Part shown: positions 41,269 through 49,848 of the stretch, one piece after another
Layout of the letters: each line of letters opens with the position of its first letter
Position numbering within the stretch: the stretch's first letter is position 1
Source of the DNA: Cloacibacterium sp047601505
GTDB taxonomy: Bacteria > Bacteroidota > Bacteroidia > Flavobacteriales > Weeksellaceae
NCBI RefSeq assembly: GCF_047601505.1
Contig: NZ_JASGJD010000001.1
Coordinates: forward strand, 248,001 to 312,000
Direction: 5' to 3'
DNA: 64,000 nucleotides
Notes under the pieces: model-generated
Database searches by the model: none
Told to the model about the DNA's origin: nothing
What the model saw: only the letters and a program-made list of their open reading frames with translations
Translations under genes and position numbers: made by a program

Positions 41269-42255
41269 TTAAAGCTTTTTATTCAAAAATTTTTCTACAA
41301 ATAATTTTGCTTCAGAGCTTGGATTCGATGCCATTTCTGAAGCATTTTTTTTGTGCAAATCATATTGATTTTCTAATTCTTCTGATGATTTGGAAGCACT
41401 CAAAATATATTCTTTCACCCAATAATCAAAACGTTTTTTTGCCTGAATTTTTCTTACCTCATCAAATCTTTTAGTCGATTTTTTAAGAGAAATAAATTCT
41501 GAAATCTTATCATAAACCTCCTCCAAACCAATTTTATTAAGCGCTGAACCTAATAGAACAGGTATTTTCCAGTTTTTTTCTTTCGGAGGTAAGAATTGTA
41601 AAGCACGTTGTAACTCTAGTTTTGTTTGTTTGGCTTTCGAGAGGTTTTCATCATCAACTTTATTGATAAAAACCACATCTACCATTTCCATTATTCCTCT
41701 TTTTATGCCTTGCAATTCATCGCCACCACCAATAATTTTCAAAAACAAAAAAACATCAGAAATATCTGCAACCAAAACCTCAGATTGCCCTACTCCAACA
41801 GTTTCTATCAGAATATAATCATAACCTGCAGCCTCACAAATCAGCATGGTTTCGAAAGTTGTATTGGCAACTCCTCCCAAAAATCCGGAACTTGGGCTAG
41901 GTCTTATAAACGCGTTTTCGTCTTTTGCCAATTCTTCCATTCTAGTTTTATCCCCCAAAATAGAGCCTTTGTTTAGAGACGAACTAGGGTCTATTGCCAA
42001 AACAGCCACTTTTTTGCCATTTGCAATCGCTAATTTTCCGAAATTTTCTATAAATGTAGATTTCCCAGCTCCTGGAACTCCTGTAATTCCTATTCTTACA
42101 GATTTTCCAGACAAAGGCAAAATTTCTTTCAACAATTCTTCAGCTTGAGCTCTGTGTTCTGGTTTTTTACTTTCAATCAAAGTAATTGCTTTACCCAAAA
42201 TTCTTTTATCTTGAGCTTTTAATCCTGCTAATAATTCTTGTGTTGAAAGTTTCAT
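41269..42255 (-). CDS. meaB: Methylmalonyl-CoA mutase-associated GTPase
   Basis: A 328-residue G3E-family GTPase that protects and reactivates the B12-dependent methylmalonyl-CoA mutase. Walker A is GVPGAGKS, and downstream signatures are LAIDPSSSLNKGSILGDKTRM, FIRPSPSSGFLGG and ETVGVGQSE. The mutase gene is 1.8 kb away at 44078, with two unrelated genes between. A TAnnTTTG box (42261-42268, minus) ends 5 nt before the ATG, so the mRNA may be leaderless. Confidence 0.95.
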   Translation of the reverse strand: MKLSTQELLAGLKAQDKRILGKAITLIESKKPEHRAQAEELLKEILPLSGKSVRIGITGVPGAGKSTFIENFGKLAIANGKKVAVLAIDPSSSLNKGSILGDKTRMEELAKDENAFIRPSPSSGFLGGVANTTFETMLICEAAGYDYILIETVGVGQSEVLVADISDVFLFLKIIGGGDELQGIKRGIMEMVDVVFINKVDDENLSKAKQTKLELQRALQFLPPKEKNWKIPVLLGSALNKIGLEEVYDKISEFISLKKSTKRFDEVRKIQAKKRFDYWVKEYILSASKSSEELENQYDLHKKNASEMASNPSSEAKLFVEKFLNKKL

Positions 42256-42260
42256 TTTAA

Positions 42261-42268
42261 CAAATTTA
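42261..42268 (-). promoter_or_regulatory. -7 promoter element of meaB
   Basis: TAAATTTG on the minus strand ends 5 nt before the meaB start codon. Confidence 0.5.
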
Positions 42269-42292
42269 AGAAAACATATTTCAAAAAAATAT

Positions 42293-42300
42293 TATATTTG
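42293..42300 (+). promoter_or_regulatory. -7 promoter element of the small cytochrome c gene
   Basis: TATATTTG lies 16 nt before the start codon on the plus strand. Confidence 0.5.
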
Positions 42301-42316
42301 ATAAAACTTATTTAAT

Positions 42317-42616
42317 ATGAAAAGATTATTTTTATTGATGATTCTTGCGATTGGTATTGCAGCTTGTACCTCGCAGAAGCCAAATACAGGCACTGTTACA
42401 CAAACTCCAATTAATGCAACTACGTCTGTTAACGAAAATCTAGCGCAAGGAAAGGTAGTTTTCGAGAATAATTGTGGAAAATGCCACGGTTTGCCAGCAT
42501 TAGAAAAATATGACGACGAAAAGTGGAAATCTATTGTAGATTGGATGGCACCAAAAGCCAAACTTACCTCTCAGCAAGCAGATTTAGTGTATTTATACGT
42601 TAGCACTTCTAACTAA
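42317..42616 (+). CDS. Small mono-haem cytochrome c lipoprotein
   Basis: A 99-residue lipoprotein with lipobox IAAC (Cys about 16) and one c-type haem site CGKCH, followed by LPALEKYDDEKWKSIVDWM, in which the Met may be the sixth ligand. The size and pattern fit a class I cytochrome c carrier in the periplasm. It could feed the cbb3 oxidase, although no gene link supports this. It has its own promoter and terminator. Confidence 0.87.
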   Translation: MKRLFLLMILAIGIAACTSQKPNTGTVTQTPINATTSVNENLAQGKVVFENNCGKCHGLPALEKYDDEKWKSIVDWMAPKAKLTSQQADLVYLYVSTSN

Positions 42617-42619
42617 TAA

Positions 42620-42649
42620 AAAAGCTTCAGATGATTTTCTGAAGCTTTT
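42620..42649 (+). terminator. Terminator of the cytochrome c gene
   Basis: A 12-bp stem AAAAGCTTCAGA / TCTGAAGCTTTT with a 6-nt loop. Confidence 0.8.
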
Positions 42650-42685
42650 CTATCTATTAATTTTGATTCGATTTGAAATAAAACC

Positions 42686-42907
42686 TTAAATAATAGTTTC
42701 TTCAGTACTTGAAGTTTCAATGTGACTTCTTCCGTATTTGATGTCTTCCAAACCTCTCAAAATAACCCTCTTCTGCTCATCACTTAGCTCCTCATCTTTG
42801 TGAAATTTGTAAACCAAATATTCTACATACTCCAACAGTTCTTCGGCTAAGTAATCTGGCAAATCTTTAATTAAATTGTTGATTTTCTGTAAGGTAGTAG
42901 TTTCCAT
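42686..42907 (-). CDS. DUF2281-like small protein (antitoxin-type)
   Basis: A 73-residue helical protein (METTTLQKINNLIKDLPDYLAEELLEYVEYLVYKF...). The pattern of a helix around LPDYLAEELLEYVEYLVYK resembles DUF2281 proteins, which are often antitoxin components. I start it at 42907; the frame extends upstream to 42982, but those codons include unlikely residues. No toxin gene is adjacent on either side, so it may be an orphan. Homology is by pattern only. Confidence 0.6.
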   Translation of the reverse strand: METTTLQKINNLIKDLPDYLAEELLEYVEYLVYKFHKDEELSDEQKRVILRGLEDIKYGRSHIETSSTEETII

Positions 42908-43019
42908 TAATAATTTATTTTCTTTGATAAAGGTACGGCATATTTTTATACCGCATTGGGAAACTAATATGATTGATTTCAATGATATTTGTTAGGTTTT
43001 TAGGGATATTTTTACAATT

Positions 43020-44015
43020 TTATAGCAAAAAATCAATCCCAAGACCTGGTTTTTCGGAAAGTTGAATTCTGCCATTTTCTACAAAACTGCCTTTTGCATA
43101 ATCGTTCGAAATAAGATTAGCACCATCCAAATCTGCAAAATCTAACAATCCCGCTAAAGCGCAACCCGCAGAAATCCCAATAGAACTCTCCGTCATACAT
43201 CCCAGCATGATTTTGTAACCCAATTTTGTGGCTTCCGAAATCATTTCTAACGCAGGCGTAAGTCCGCCACACTTCATCAATTTGATGTTAATAGAAGAAT
43301 AATGAGGTTTCAATTTTTGCAAATAAGTAAAGTCCTGACAATCTTCGTCTGCCATCCAATTTACAGTTCCGCTATTTTTTAAAATTTGATAATTCCCAAT
43401 TTCCAAAGGCTGTTCTATGTACTTTAATTTCTGAAAATCAGCATTTTCCTGAATTTCAAGACAATCTTCTTTGGTAAAACTCGCATTGGCATCTAGAGAA
43501 ATATTTTTGTTCAAACTTAATAATTTTTCTGTTTTTTCTAAATTAAAACCATTGCATTTTACTTTAAATTTAGACCAAGAACTATTTTCTATTTTCCTAA
43601 TTTGCTCGTCTATTTCTGCAATTGAAATCGTGATAGAACTTTCTACCAACGGTTTATTTTCTAATTGATTAATTTCTGAAACCGTTTTATTTTCTAATTT
43701 CCCAAATAAATCCCAATATGCACAATCTAAGGCCGAAAGCAAGAAATGATGCAAGTTTAAAGTTTCTAAAAATTGGTAAAATTCTTTTGGATGAATGATT
43801 TCTTGTGTTTCAATTTTAGGTTGAATTTGCTTTAATTTTAAAATAAATTTTTGCAGATTAATTCCGTAATAATTAATCGCAACGCATTCTCCAAAACCTT
43901 CACAACCAAGATGCGAAAGTTTTATCACCAAAGCATCTCGCTTGTCATAATTGCCATAAGCGATAGAGAAAGTTTCTTTTAAAAGAAGTTCTGTTTTGTA
44001 GAAGTGTAATTGCAT
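43020..44015 (-). CDS. Enolase-superfamily enzyme, probable L-Ala-D/L-Glu dipeptide epimerase
   Basis: A 331-residue barrel enzyme. The catalytic set is visible: KVKCN (KxK), LDANASF (metal Asp), YIEQPL (metal Glu), MADEDC (metal Asp) and NIKLMKCGG (second Lys). The C-terminal GCMTESSIG loop is typical of dipeptide epimerases, which recycle murein peptides. Menaquinone o-succinylbenzoate synthase (MenC) belongs to the same superfamily and is the main alternative, but no menaquinone genes are nearby. Confidence 0.8.
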   Translation of the reverse strand: MQLHFYKTELLLKETFSIAYGNYDKRDALVIKLSHLGCEGFGECVAINYYGINLQKFILKLKQIQPKIETQEIIHPKEFYQFLETLNLHHFLLSALDCAYWDLFGKLENKTVSEINQLENKPLVESSITISIAEIDEQIRKIENSSWSKFKVKCNGFNLEKTEKLLSLNKNISLDANASFTKEDCLEIQENADFQKLKYIEQPLEIGNYQILKNSGTVNWMADEDCQDFTYLQKLKPHYSSINIKLMKCGGLTPALEMISEATKLGYKIMLGCMTESSIGISAGCALAGLLDFADLDGANLISNDYAKGSFVENGRIQLSEKPGLGIDFLL

Positions 44016-44065
44016 TTATTATTTTAATAGAAAAAAAAATCAAAATCTTGTTCGTGAATTCGTGA

Positions 44066-44073
44066 CAAAAATA
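44066..44073 (-). promoter_or_regulatory. -7 promoter element of the epimerase gene
   Basis: TATTTTTG on the minus strand, 50 nt before the start, in the gap after the mutase gene. Confidence 0.45.
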
Positions 44074-44077
44074 TATC

Positions 44078-46201
44078 TTATTCCAAAAATTTCTCCAAAA
44101 TCTCCACTGCACATTTTGGTAAATTGGTTCCAGGTCCAAAGATGAAATCTGCACCATTTGCGTACAAAAATTCATAATCTTGCTGAGGAATTACTCCTCC
44201 CACAACAATCGTAATATCGTCTGCTCCCAACTTTTTCAATTCTTCTACCACTTGAGGCACCAAAGTATTATGACCTGCCGCCAAAGACGACACTCCCAAA
44301 ATATGAACATCATTTTCTACCGCTTGTTTCGCCACTTCTTCTGGTGTTTGAAACAAAGGCGCAACATCTACATCAAAACCCATATCTGCAAAAGCTGTTG
44401 CTACCACTTTCGCACCTCTATCGTGTCCGTCTTGTCCCATTTTGGCAACCATAATTCTAGGTCTTCGTCCTTCTTCGTCCTCAAATTTTTGAGTAAGAGA
44501 AACTGCTTTTTCAAAAAATTCATTTTTACTGGCATTCATGGCATAAACTCCTGAAATGGTTTTAATATTAGCTTTGTATCGCCCGAAACTTTCTTCCATC
44601 GCATCGCTCATTTCGCCCAAAGTAACTCTTCTTCTGGCAGCTTCAATGCAAAGAGACAAAAGATTTCCTTTCCTTGTTTTTGCACATTCTCTAATTTCAT
44701 TTAATATCTGTAGAACGGACTCGGTATTTCTTTCGGCTTTTATTTTTTCTAATCTTTCGATTTGTTTACGGCGAACTTCTGTATTATCAATGGCTAGGAT
44801 TTCAATTTCGGGTTGTTTTAATGAAGATTTAAAAGAATTTACTCCAATAATAAATTCTTCGCCACTATCAATTTTTGCTTGTTTGATGGCTGCCGCTTCT
44901 TCAATTCTCATTTTCGGAATTCCCGCTTCAATGGCTTTAGTCATTCCGCCTTCTTTTTCCACTTCATCAATGTATTTCATGGCTTCATCAATCATTTGTT
45001 GTGTAAGAGCTTCCACCAAATTACTTCCTCCCATTGGGTCAACCACATCACAAATTCCAGATTCTTGTTGAAGGATAATCTGCGTATTTCTCGCAATTTT
45101 CGCCGAATAATCTGTTGGAAGCGCAATAGCTTCGTCCAAAGCATTGGTATGAAGAGATTGCGTTCCGCCCAAAGCTGAAGACAACGCTTCAATAGCCGTT
45201 CTGGTAATATTATTGAAAGGTTCTTGCTCGGTTAAACTCCATCCAGAAGTTTGAGAATGCGTTCTTAATGCCAAAGATTTTTGATTTTGAGGATTGAATT
45301 GTGTCAAAAGATTTGCCCAAATATATCTTGCAGCACGCATTTTTGCGATTTCCATGAAATGATTCATCCCAATTGCCCAGAAAAAGGACAATCTCGGTGC
45401 AAAATCATCGATATTCATTCCGGCTTTAATCCCTGTTCTTACATATTCTAAACCATCTGCCAAAGTATAAGCCATTTCCAAAACTGGTGTTGCTCCCGCT
45501 TCTTGCATGTGATACCCAGAAATTGAAATTGAGTTAAATTTCGGAATATTTTGAGATGTATATTCGAAAATATCAGCAATAATTTTCATGGAAGGTTCTG
45601 GCGGATAAATGTAAGTGTTACGCACCATAAATTCTTTCAAAATGTCATTCTGAATGGTACCAGAAAGTTTTTCTTGAGAAACGCCTTGTTCTTCTGCCGC
45701 TACAATATAAAACGACAAAATTGGTAAAACAGCACCGTTCATCGTCATAGAAACCGAAATTTCATCCAAAGGAATTTGGTTGAACAAAATCTTCATATCT
45801 TCTACAGAATCTATGGCAACTCCCGCTTTTCCTACATCTCCCACAACTCTGGGATGGTCGCTATCATAACCTCTGTGAGTAGCCAAATCGAATGCTACTG
45901 AAAGTCCTTTTTGTCCGGCTGCCAGATTTCTTCTGTAAAAAGCATTAGATTCTTCGGCGGTAGAAAAACCTGCGTATTGACGAATTGTCCAAGGTTTTTG
46001 CACATACATGGTAGAATAAGGACCTCTGAGATACGGCACAATGCCAGCGGTAAAAGATTTTTCTTTTAAAATTGCAGCATCTTCGGAAGTGTAAGATGAT
46101 TTTAACTGAAGTCCATCTTTTTCAAAAGAATAATTTTCAAACTTTTGGGTAAAATTGAAAGATTGAAAATCGGGATTTTGATTTTGGATTTTGGTTCTCA
46201 T
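44078..46201 (-). CDS. scpA: Methylmalonyl-CoA mutase, large (B12-binding) subunit
   Basis: A 707-residue enzyme that interconverts methylmalonyl-CoA and succinyl-CoA using adenosylcobalamin. The N-terminal barrel has RGPYSTMYVQKPWTIRQYAGFSTAEE and GLSVAFDLATHRGYDSDHPR. The C-terminal cobalamin domain has the DxHDRG signature in GQDGHDRGAKV. Many Bacteroidota have a second, non-catalytic subunit gene just upstream. None is present here, so the enzyme may be a homodimer or its partner is elsewhere. The partner GTPase meaB is at 41269. Confidence 0.96.
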   Translation of the reverse strand: MRTKIQNQNPDFQSFNFTQKFENYSFEKDGLQLKSSYTSEDAAILKEKSFTAGIVPYLRGPYSTMYVQKPWTIRQYAGFSTAEESNAFYRRNLAAGQKGLSVAFDLATHRGYDSDHPRVVGDVGKAGVAIDSVEDMKILFNQIPLDEISVSMTMNGAVLPILSFYIVAAEEQGVSQEKLSGTIQNDILKEFMVRNTYIYPPEPSMKIIADIFEYTSQNIPKFNSISISGYHMQEAGATPVLEMAYTLADGLEYVRTGIKAGMNIDDFAPRLSFFWAIGMNHFMEIAKMRAARYIWANLLTQFNPQNQKSLALRTHSQTSGWSLTEQEPFNNITRTAIEALSSALGGTQSLHTNALDEAIALPTDYSAKIARNTQIILQQESGICDVVDPMGGSNLVEALTQQMIDEAMKYIDEVEKEGGMTKAIEAGIPKMRIEEAAAIKQAKIDSGEEFIIGVNSFKSSLKQPEIEILAIDNTEVRRKQIERLEKIKAERNTESVLQILNEIRECAKTRKGNLLSLCIEAARRRVTLGEMSDAMEESFGRYKANIKTISGVYAMNASKNEFFEKAVSLTQKFEDEEGRRPRIMVAKMGQDGHDRGAKVVATAFADMGFDVDVAPLFQTPEEVAKQAVENDVHILGVSSLAAGHNTLVPQVVEELKKLGADDITIVVGGVIPQQDYEFLYANGADFIFGPGTNLPKCAVEILEKFLE

Positions 46202-46522
46202 TTCAAGAATTTTCTATGAGTAAATTTAATAAAAATAGCCTTCAAAAAATAATGTTTTTTTTGAAAAAAGAGCATCTTTGAATTGAATTTTAGCAATTTT
46301 AATGAATTACTAAAAAACGAATATTATTTTTAACAATAATTCAAAACTTCACCACAAAAACATCACATTTTTACAAAATATTTTTTCTTATTCAGTTTTA
46401 ATTCAGACAAAAACATCCTATTACTTATTTTTTCTATTAAAATTCTGCTTTCAATTTAAAAAATCTACTAGCGCTCTAACAAAAATCATATAAAGTCATT
46501 ATTAATTAATTATTTATGTTTT
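46202..46522. other. AT-rich intergenic region upstream of pflB
   Basis: No coding frame, tRNA or clear terminator is visible in this 320-bp gap between the divergent scpA and pflB genes. I found no TGA-N6-TCA dyad. Promoters for both genes should lie here or at its right edge. Confidence 0.6.
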
Positions 46523-46530
46523 TAATTTTG
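46523..46530 (+). promoter_or_regulatory. -7 promoter element of pflB
   Basis: TAATTTTG gives a leader of about 80 nt. The leader holds GGAGG (46543-46547), far from the start codon, and an 8-bp inverted repeat TCTGTAAG (46549-46556) / CTTACAGA (46581-46588). Confidence 0.55.
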
Positions 46531-46615
46531 CAATACGAAAAAGGAGGTTCTGTAAGACAAAATAACTCAATAAAAAACCACTTACAGATTACTAAAAAAC
46601 TTAAAATATAAAATT

Positions 46616-48841
46616 ATGGAAGCAACAATTGGATTTAAGCCTGGCGTTTGGCAAAAAGAAATTAACGTAAGCGACTTTATAAAGAACAACTATACAGAAT
46701 ATACCGGAAATGATAGTTTCCTTGCCGGTCCTACAGAAGCAACCAACCAACTATGGGCAGAGCTTTGTGAAATGTTTAAAGTAGAAAGAGAGAAAGGAAT
46801 TTATGATGCTGAGACTAAAAAACCTTCACAAATTGATGCATATGAAGCTGGATATATCAATAAAGATTTAGAGAAAATTGTTGGTTTACAAACGGATGCT
46901 CCTCTTAAAAGAGGTATATTCCCAAATGGTGGTATCAGAATGGTGGAAGATGGCTTAAAAGCCTATGGTTATGAATTAAATGCTGATACCAAAGAAATTT
47001 ACACTAAATATAGAGTTACTCACAATGAAGGAGTTTTCTCTGCGTACAATGCTCCTATTAGAGCTGCCAGAAATTCTGGTATTGTAACTGGTTTACCAGA
47101 TGCTTATGGACGTGGTAGAATTATTGGTGATTACAGAAGAGTTCCTCTGTATGGTGTAGATTTTCTTATTAAAGACAGAGAAGATTATTTCAACAGAATG
47201 GATTGTGATGGTATGAACGAAGAAGTTGTAAGACTTCGTGAAGAAATTACCATGCAAATTAATTCTTTGAAAGCCCTAAAAAGAATGGCTGCTTCTTATG
47301 GTTATGACATTTCTAACCCTGCTACCAATGCTAAAGAAGCTATCCAATGGTTATATTTTGCATATTTAGCTGCTACTAAAGACCAAAACGGTGCTGCAAT
47401 GTCTATTGGTAGAGTTTCTACTTTCTTAGACATCTACATCGAAAGAGATATTAAAAGAGGACTTCTTACAGAGCAAGACGCTCAGGAATTGATAGACCAT
47501 TTTGTAATGAAATTAAGAATCATCAGATTCCTTAGAACTCCAGAATATGATGCTCTTTTCTCTGGAGACCCAGTTTGGGTAACAGAATCTTTAGGAGGTC
47601 TTAACAAAAAAGGAGGTTCTTTCGTTACTAAAAACAGCTACAGATTTTTACACACTTTATACAACATTGGCCCATCTCCAGAACCCAACTTAACTGTTCT
47701 TTGGAGCGAGCAATTACCAGAAAACTGGAAAAAATATTGCGCTAAAGTTTCTATAGACACTTCATCTCTTCAATATGAAAATGATGATTTAATGAAAGAC
47801 ACTTTCAATGACGACTATGGAATTGCTTGTTGCGTATCTCCAATGACTATTGGAAAACAAATGCAATATTTCGGAGCTAGAGCTAATTTACCTAAAGCTT
47901 TATTATATGCTATTAATGGTGGTATAGACGAGTTGACTAAAAAACAAGTGACTCCAGTAATGCCAAAAGTAGAAGGAGATTACTTAGATTTCGATGATGT
48001 TTGGAATAAATTCGACAAAATGATGGATTGGTTAGCAGAAACTTACATCCAAGCATTGAACATTATCCACTACATGCACGATAAATATTCTTATGAAGCT
48101 TATGAAATGGCACTTCACGATGTAGATGTTATCAGAACTCAAGCTTGTGGTATTGCTGGTATTTCCATCGTAGCAGACTCTTTCGCAGCTATGAAATACG
48201 GAAAAGTAAAAGTAGTAAGAGACGAAGACGGAATTATCACAGATTATGTAGTAGAACAACCTTACGTACCTTATGGAAACAACGATGACAAAACTGATAA
48301 ATTTGCAGTAGACATTGTTAAAATCTTTATGGACAAAGTTCGTCAACAAAAAACATACAGAAAAGCAATCCCAACTCAATCTGTTCTTACCATTACTTCT
48401 AACGTAGTTTATGGTAAAAAAACAGGAAATACACCTGATGGAAGAAGAGCTGGCGAACCTTACGGACCTGGTGCAAACCCAATGCACGGACGTGATACAA
48501 GAGGTGCTGTAGCTTCTTTAGCTTCTGTTGCAAAACTTCCTTTCGAAGATGCACAAGACGGTATTTCTTACACTTTCGCTATTACTCCTGAAACTTTAGG
48601 AAAAACAATGGACGAAAAACAATCTAACTTAATTGGTTTAATGGATGGATATTTCAACCAAACTGGTCACCACTTAAATGTAAACGTTTTCAACCGTTCA
48701 TTATTAGAAGATGCAATGGAGCATCCTGAAAAATATCCTCAGTTAACCATCAGAGTTTCTGGTTACGCCGTTAATTTCATTAAATTAACTAAAGAACAAC
48801 AACTTGACGTAATCAACAGAACCATCACCGAATGTTTCTAA
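46616..48841 (+). CDS. pflB: Formate C-acetyltransferase (pyruvate formate-lyase)
   Basis: A 741-residue glycyl-radical enzyme that splits pyruvate to acetyl-CoA and formate without oxygen. The active-site cysteine pair is in IACCVSPM (Cys405, Cys406), and the radical glycine is in RVSGYAVNF (Gly716). The dual-Cys motif and EATNQLWAELCEMFKVEREKGIYDAETKKPSQ indicate true PFL rather than a glycerol dehydratase. The activase gene follows, but a terminator and a new promoter lie between, so the two can be expressed separately. Codon use looks like that of a highly expressed gene. Confidence 0.97.
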   Translation: MEATIGFKPGVWQKEINVSDFIKNNYTEYTGNDSFLAGPTEATNQLWAELCEMFKVEREKGIYDAETKKPSQIDAYEAGYINKDLEKIVGLQTDAPLKRGIFPNGGIRMVEDGLKAYGYELNADTKEIYTKYRVTHNEGVFSAYNAPIRAARNSGIVTGLPDAYGRGRIIGDYRRVPLYGVDFLIKDREDYFNRMDCDGMNEEVVRLREEITMQINSLKALKRMAASYGYDISNPATNAKEAIQWLYFAYLAATKDQNGAAMSIGRVSTFLDIYIERDIKRGLLTEQDAQELIDHFVMKLRIIRFLRTPEYDALFSGDPVWVTESLGGLNKKGGSFVTKNSYRFLHTLYNIGPSPEPNLTVLWSEQLPENWKKYCAKVSIDTSSLQYENDDLMKDTFNDDYGIACCVSPMTIGKQMQYFGARANLPKALLYAINGGIDELTKKQVTPVMPKVEGDYLDFDDVWNKFDKMMDWLAETYIQALNIIHYMHDKYSYEAYEMALHDVDVIRTQACGIAGISIVADSFAAMKYGKVKVVRDEDGIITDYVVEQPYVPYGNNDDKTDKFAVDIVKIFMDKVRQQKTYRKAIPTQSVLTITSNVVYGKKTGNTPDGRRAGEPYGPGANPMHGRDTRGAVASLASVAKLPFEDAQDGISYTFAITPETLGKTMDEKQSNLIGLMDGYFNQTGHHLNVNVFNRSLLEDAMEHPEKYPQLTIRVSGYAVNFIKLTKEQQLDVINRTITECF

Positions 48842-48870
48842 TTTTTATATAAATTCATTTATTTTTCGGG

Positions 48871-48901
48871 GAGAGTTAAGAGTGTTCTTAACTCTCTTTT
48901 T
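48871..48901 (+). terminator. Terminator between pflB and pflA
   Basis: An 11-bp stem GAGAGTTAAGA / TCTTAACTCTC with a GTGT loop and a T run. Confidence 0.85.
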
Positions 48902-48913
48902 ATTGAAATTTAT

Positions 48914-48921
48914 TATCTTTG
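48914..48921 (+). promoter_or_regulatory. -7 promoter element of pflA
   Basis: TATCTTTG ends 6 nt before the pflA ATG, which predicts an almost leaderless mRNA. Confidence 0.55.
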
Positions 48922-48927
48922 AAAACT

Positions 48928-49665
48928 ATGCAAACACACGGATTTGTCCATTCATACGAAACTTTCGGAACCAAAGACGGTCCCGGAATTAGATTTATAT
49001 ACTTCTTACAAGGCTGCCATCTTCGTTGTCTCTATTGCCACAATGCAGATACTTGGAACAAAGGCGAAAAAACAAAAATGACAGTAGATGAAGCTTTTCA
49101 CGAGATTGAAAAAGTAAAAGGTTTCATCAAAACTGGTGGTGTTACCGTTTCTGGAGGCGAACCTCTAATGCAAGCCAAATTTGTTCTGGAATTATTTAAA
49201 AAATGCAAAGAACAAGGCATTCATACTTGTGTGGATACCAATGGTTATTTATTTAACGACGATATTAAAAACGTACTAGAAATTACAGATTTGGTACTTC
49301 TAGACATTAAACACATCAATCCTGAAAAATATCTAAAACTCACAGAAGTAGAACTAGAACCTACGCTTCAGTTTATGCAATATTTGTCTGAAATCAACAA
49401 ACCAACTTGGCTAAGATACGTTCTGGTTCCTGGTTATACAGACGATGCAGAAGACTTAGAAAATTGGGCGAAATATGTTTCTCAGTTCAAAAATGTAGAA
49501 CGTGTAGATATTTTACCATTTCACCAAATGGGCGCACACAAATGGAAAGAAATTGGCAGAGAATATCCTCTAGAAAATTGCCGACCTGCAGATATGGAAG
49601 ATGTAAAAAAAGCAGTGGAGATTTTTAGGAAATATGATTTGCCTTTGCCAGATAACCAAAAATAA
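48928..49665 (+). CDS. pflA: Pyruvate formate-lyase activating enzyme
   Basis: A 245-residue radical-SAM enzyme that installs the glycyl radical in PflB. The cluster cysteines are in GCHLRCLYCHNADTW (Cys30, Cys34, Cys37), and VTVSGGEPLMQ binds SAM. The start is ATG 48928 (MQTHGFVHSYETFG). A TTG three codons upstream is also in frame, but it overlaps the promoter. It follows pflB by 86 bp and ends at a strong terminator. Confidence 0.95.
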   Translation: MQTHGFVHSYETFGTKDGPGIRFIYFLQGCHLRCLYCHNADTWNKGEKTKMTVDEAFHEIEKVKGFIKTGGVTVSGGEPLMQAKFVLELFKKCKEQGIHTCVDTNGYLFNDDIKNVLEITDLVLLDIKHINPEKYLKLTEVELEPTLQFMQYLSEINKPTWLRYVLVPGYTDDAEDLENWAKYVSQFKNVERVDILPFHQMGAHKWKEIGREYPLENCRPADMEDVKKAVEIFRKYDLPLPDNQK

Positions 49666-49690
49666 AAGTCGAGAAAAAATCTCGACTTTT
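49664..49690 (+). terminator. Terminator of pflA
   Basis: An 11-bp stem AAAAGTCGAGA / TCTCGACTTTT, the first base inside the stop region, followed by T residues. Confidence 0.85.
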
Positions 49691-49775
49691 TTATTTATGG
49701 TTTTCCGTATTTTTTTTAGAGAATATTTTGTAATTTAGAGGAAGAAATAAAAAATTATTTAGGTGAAATTTATTA

Positions 49776-49796
49776 ATTTACATTTATTTTGTAAAT
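49776..49796. promoter_or_regulatory. Inverted repeat upstream of the TIR gene
   Basis: ATTTACA-N7-TGTAAAT lies 52 bp before the TIR-domain gene. Its size and spacing suit a dimeric regulator, but no regulator gene is adjacent. Chance is possible in such AT-rich DNA. Confidence 0.3.
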
Positions 49797-49848
49797 AATT
49801 TTTAAAACAAATCACAAAAAATATTAATAATCATAAAATATATAAACC

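Noticed and set aside
42686..42907. Toxin-antitoxin pair
   Set aside because: The small protein is antitoxin-like, but no toxin-sized gene lies on either side, so only an orphan gene is reported.
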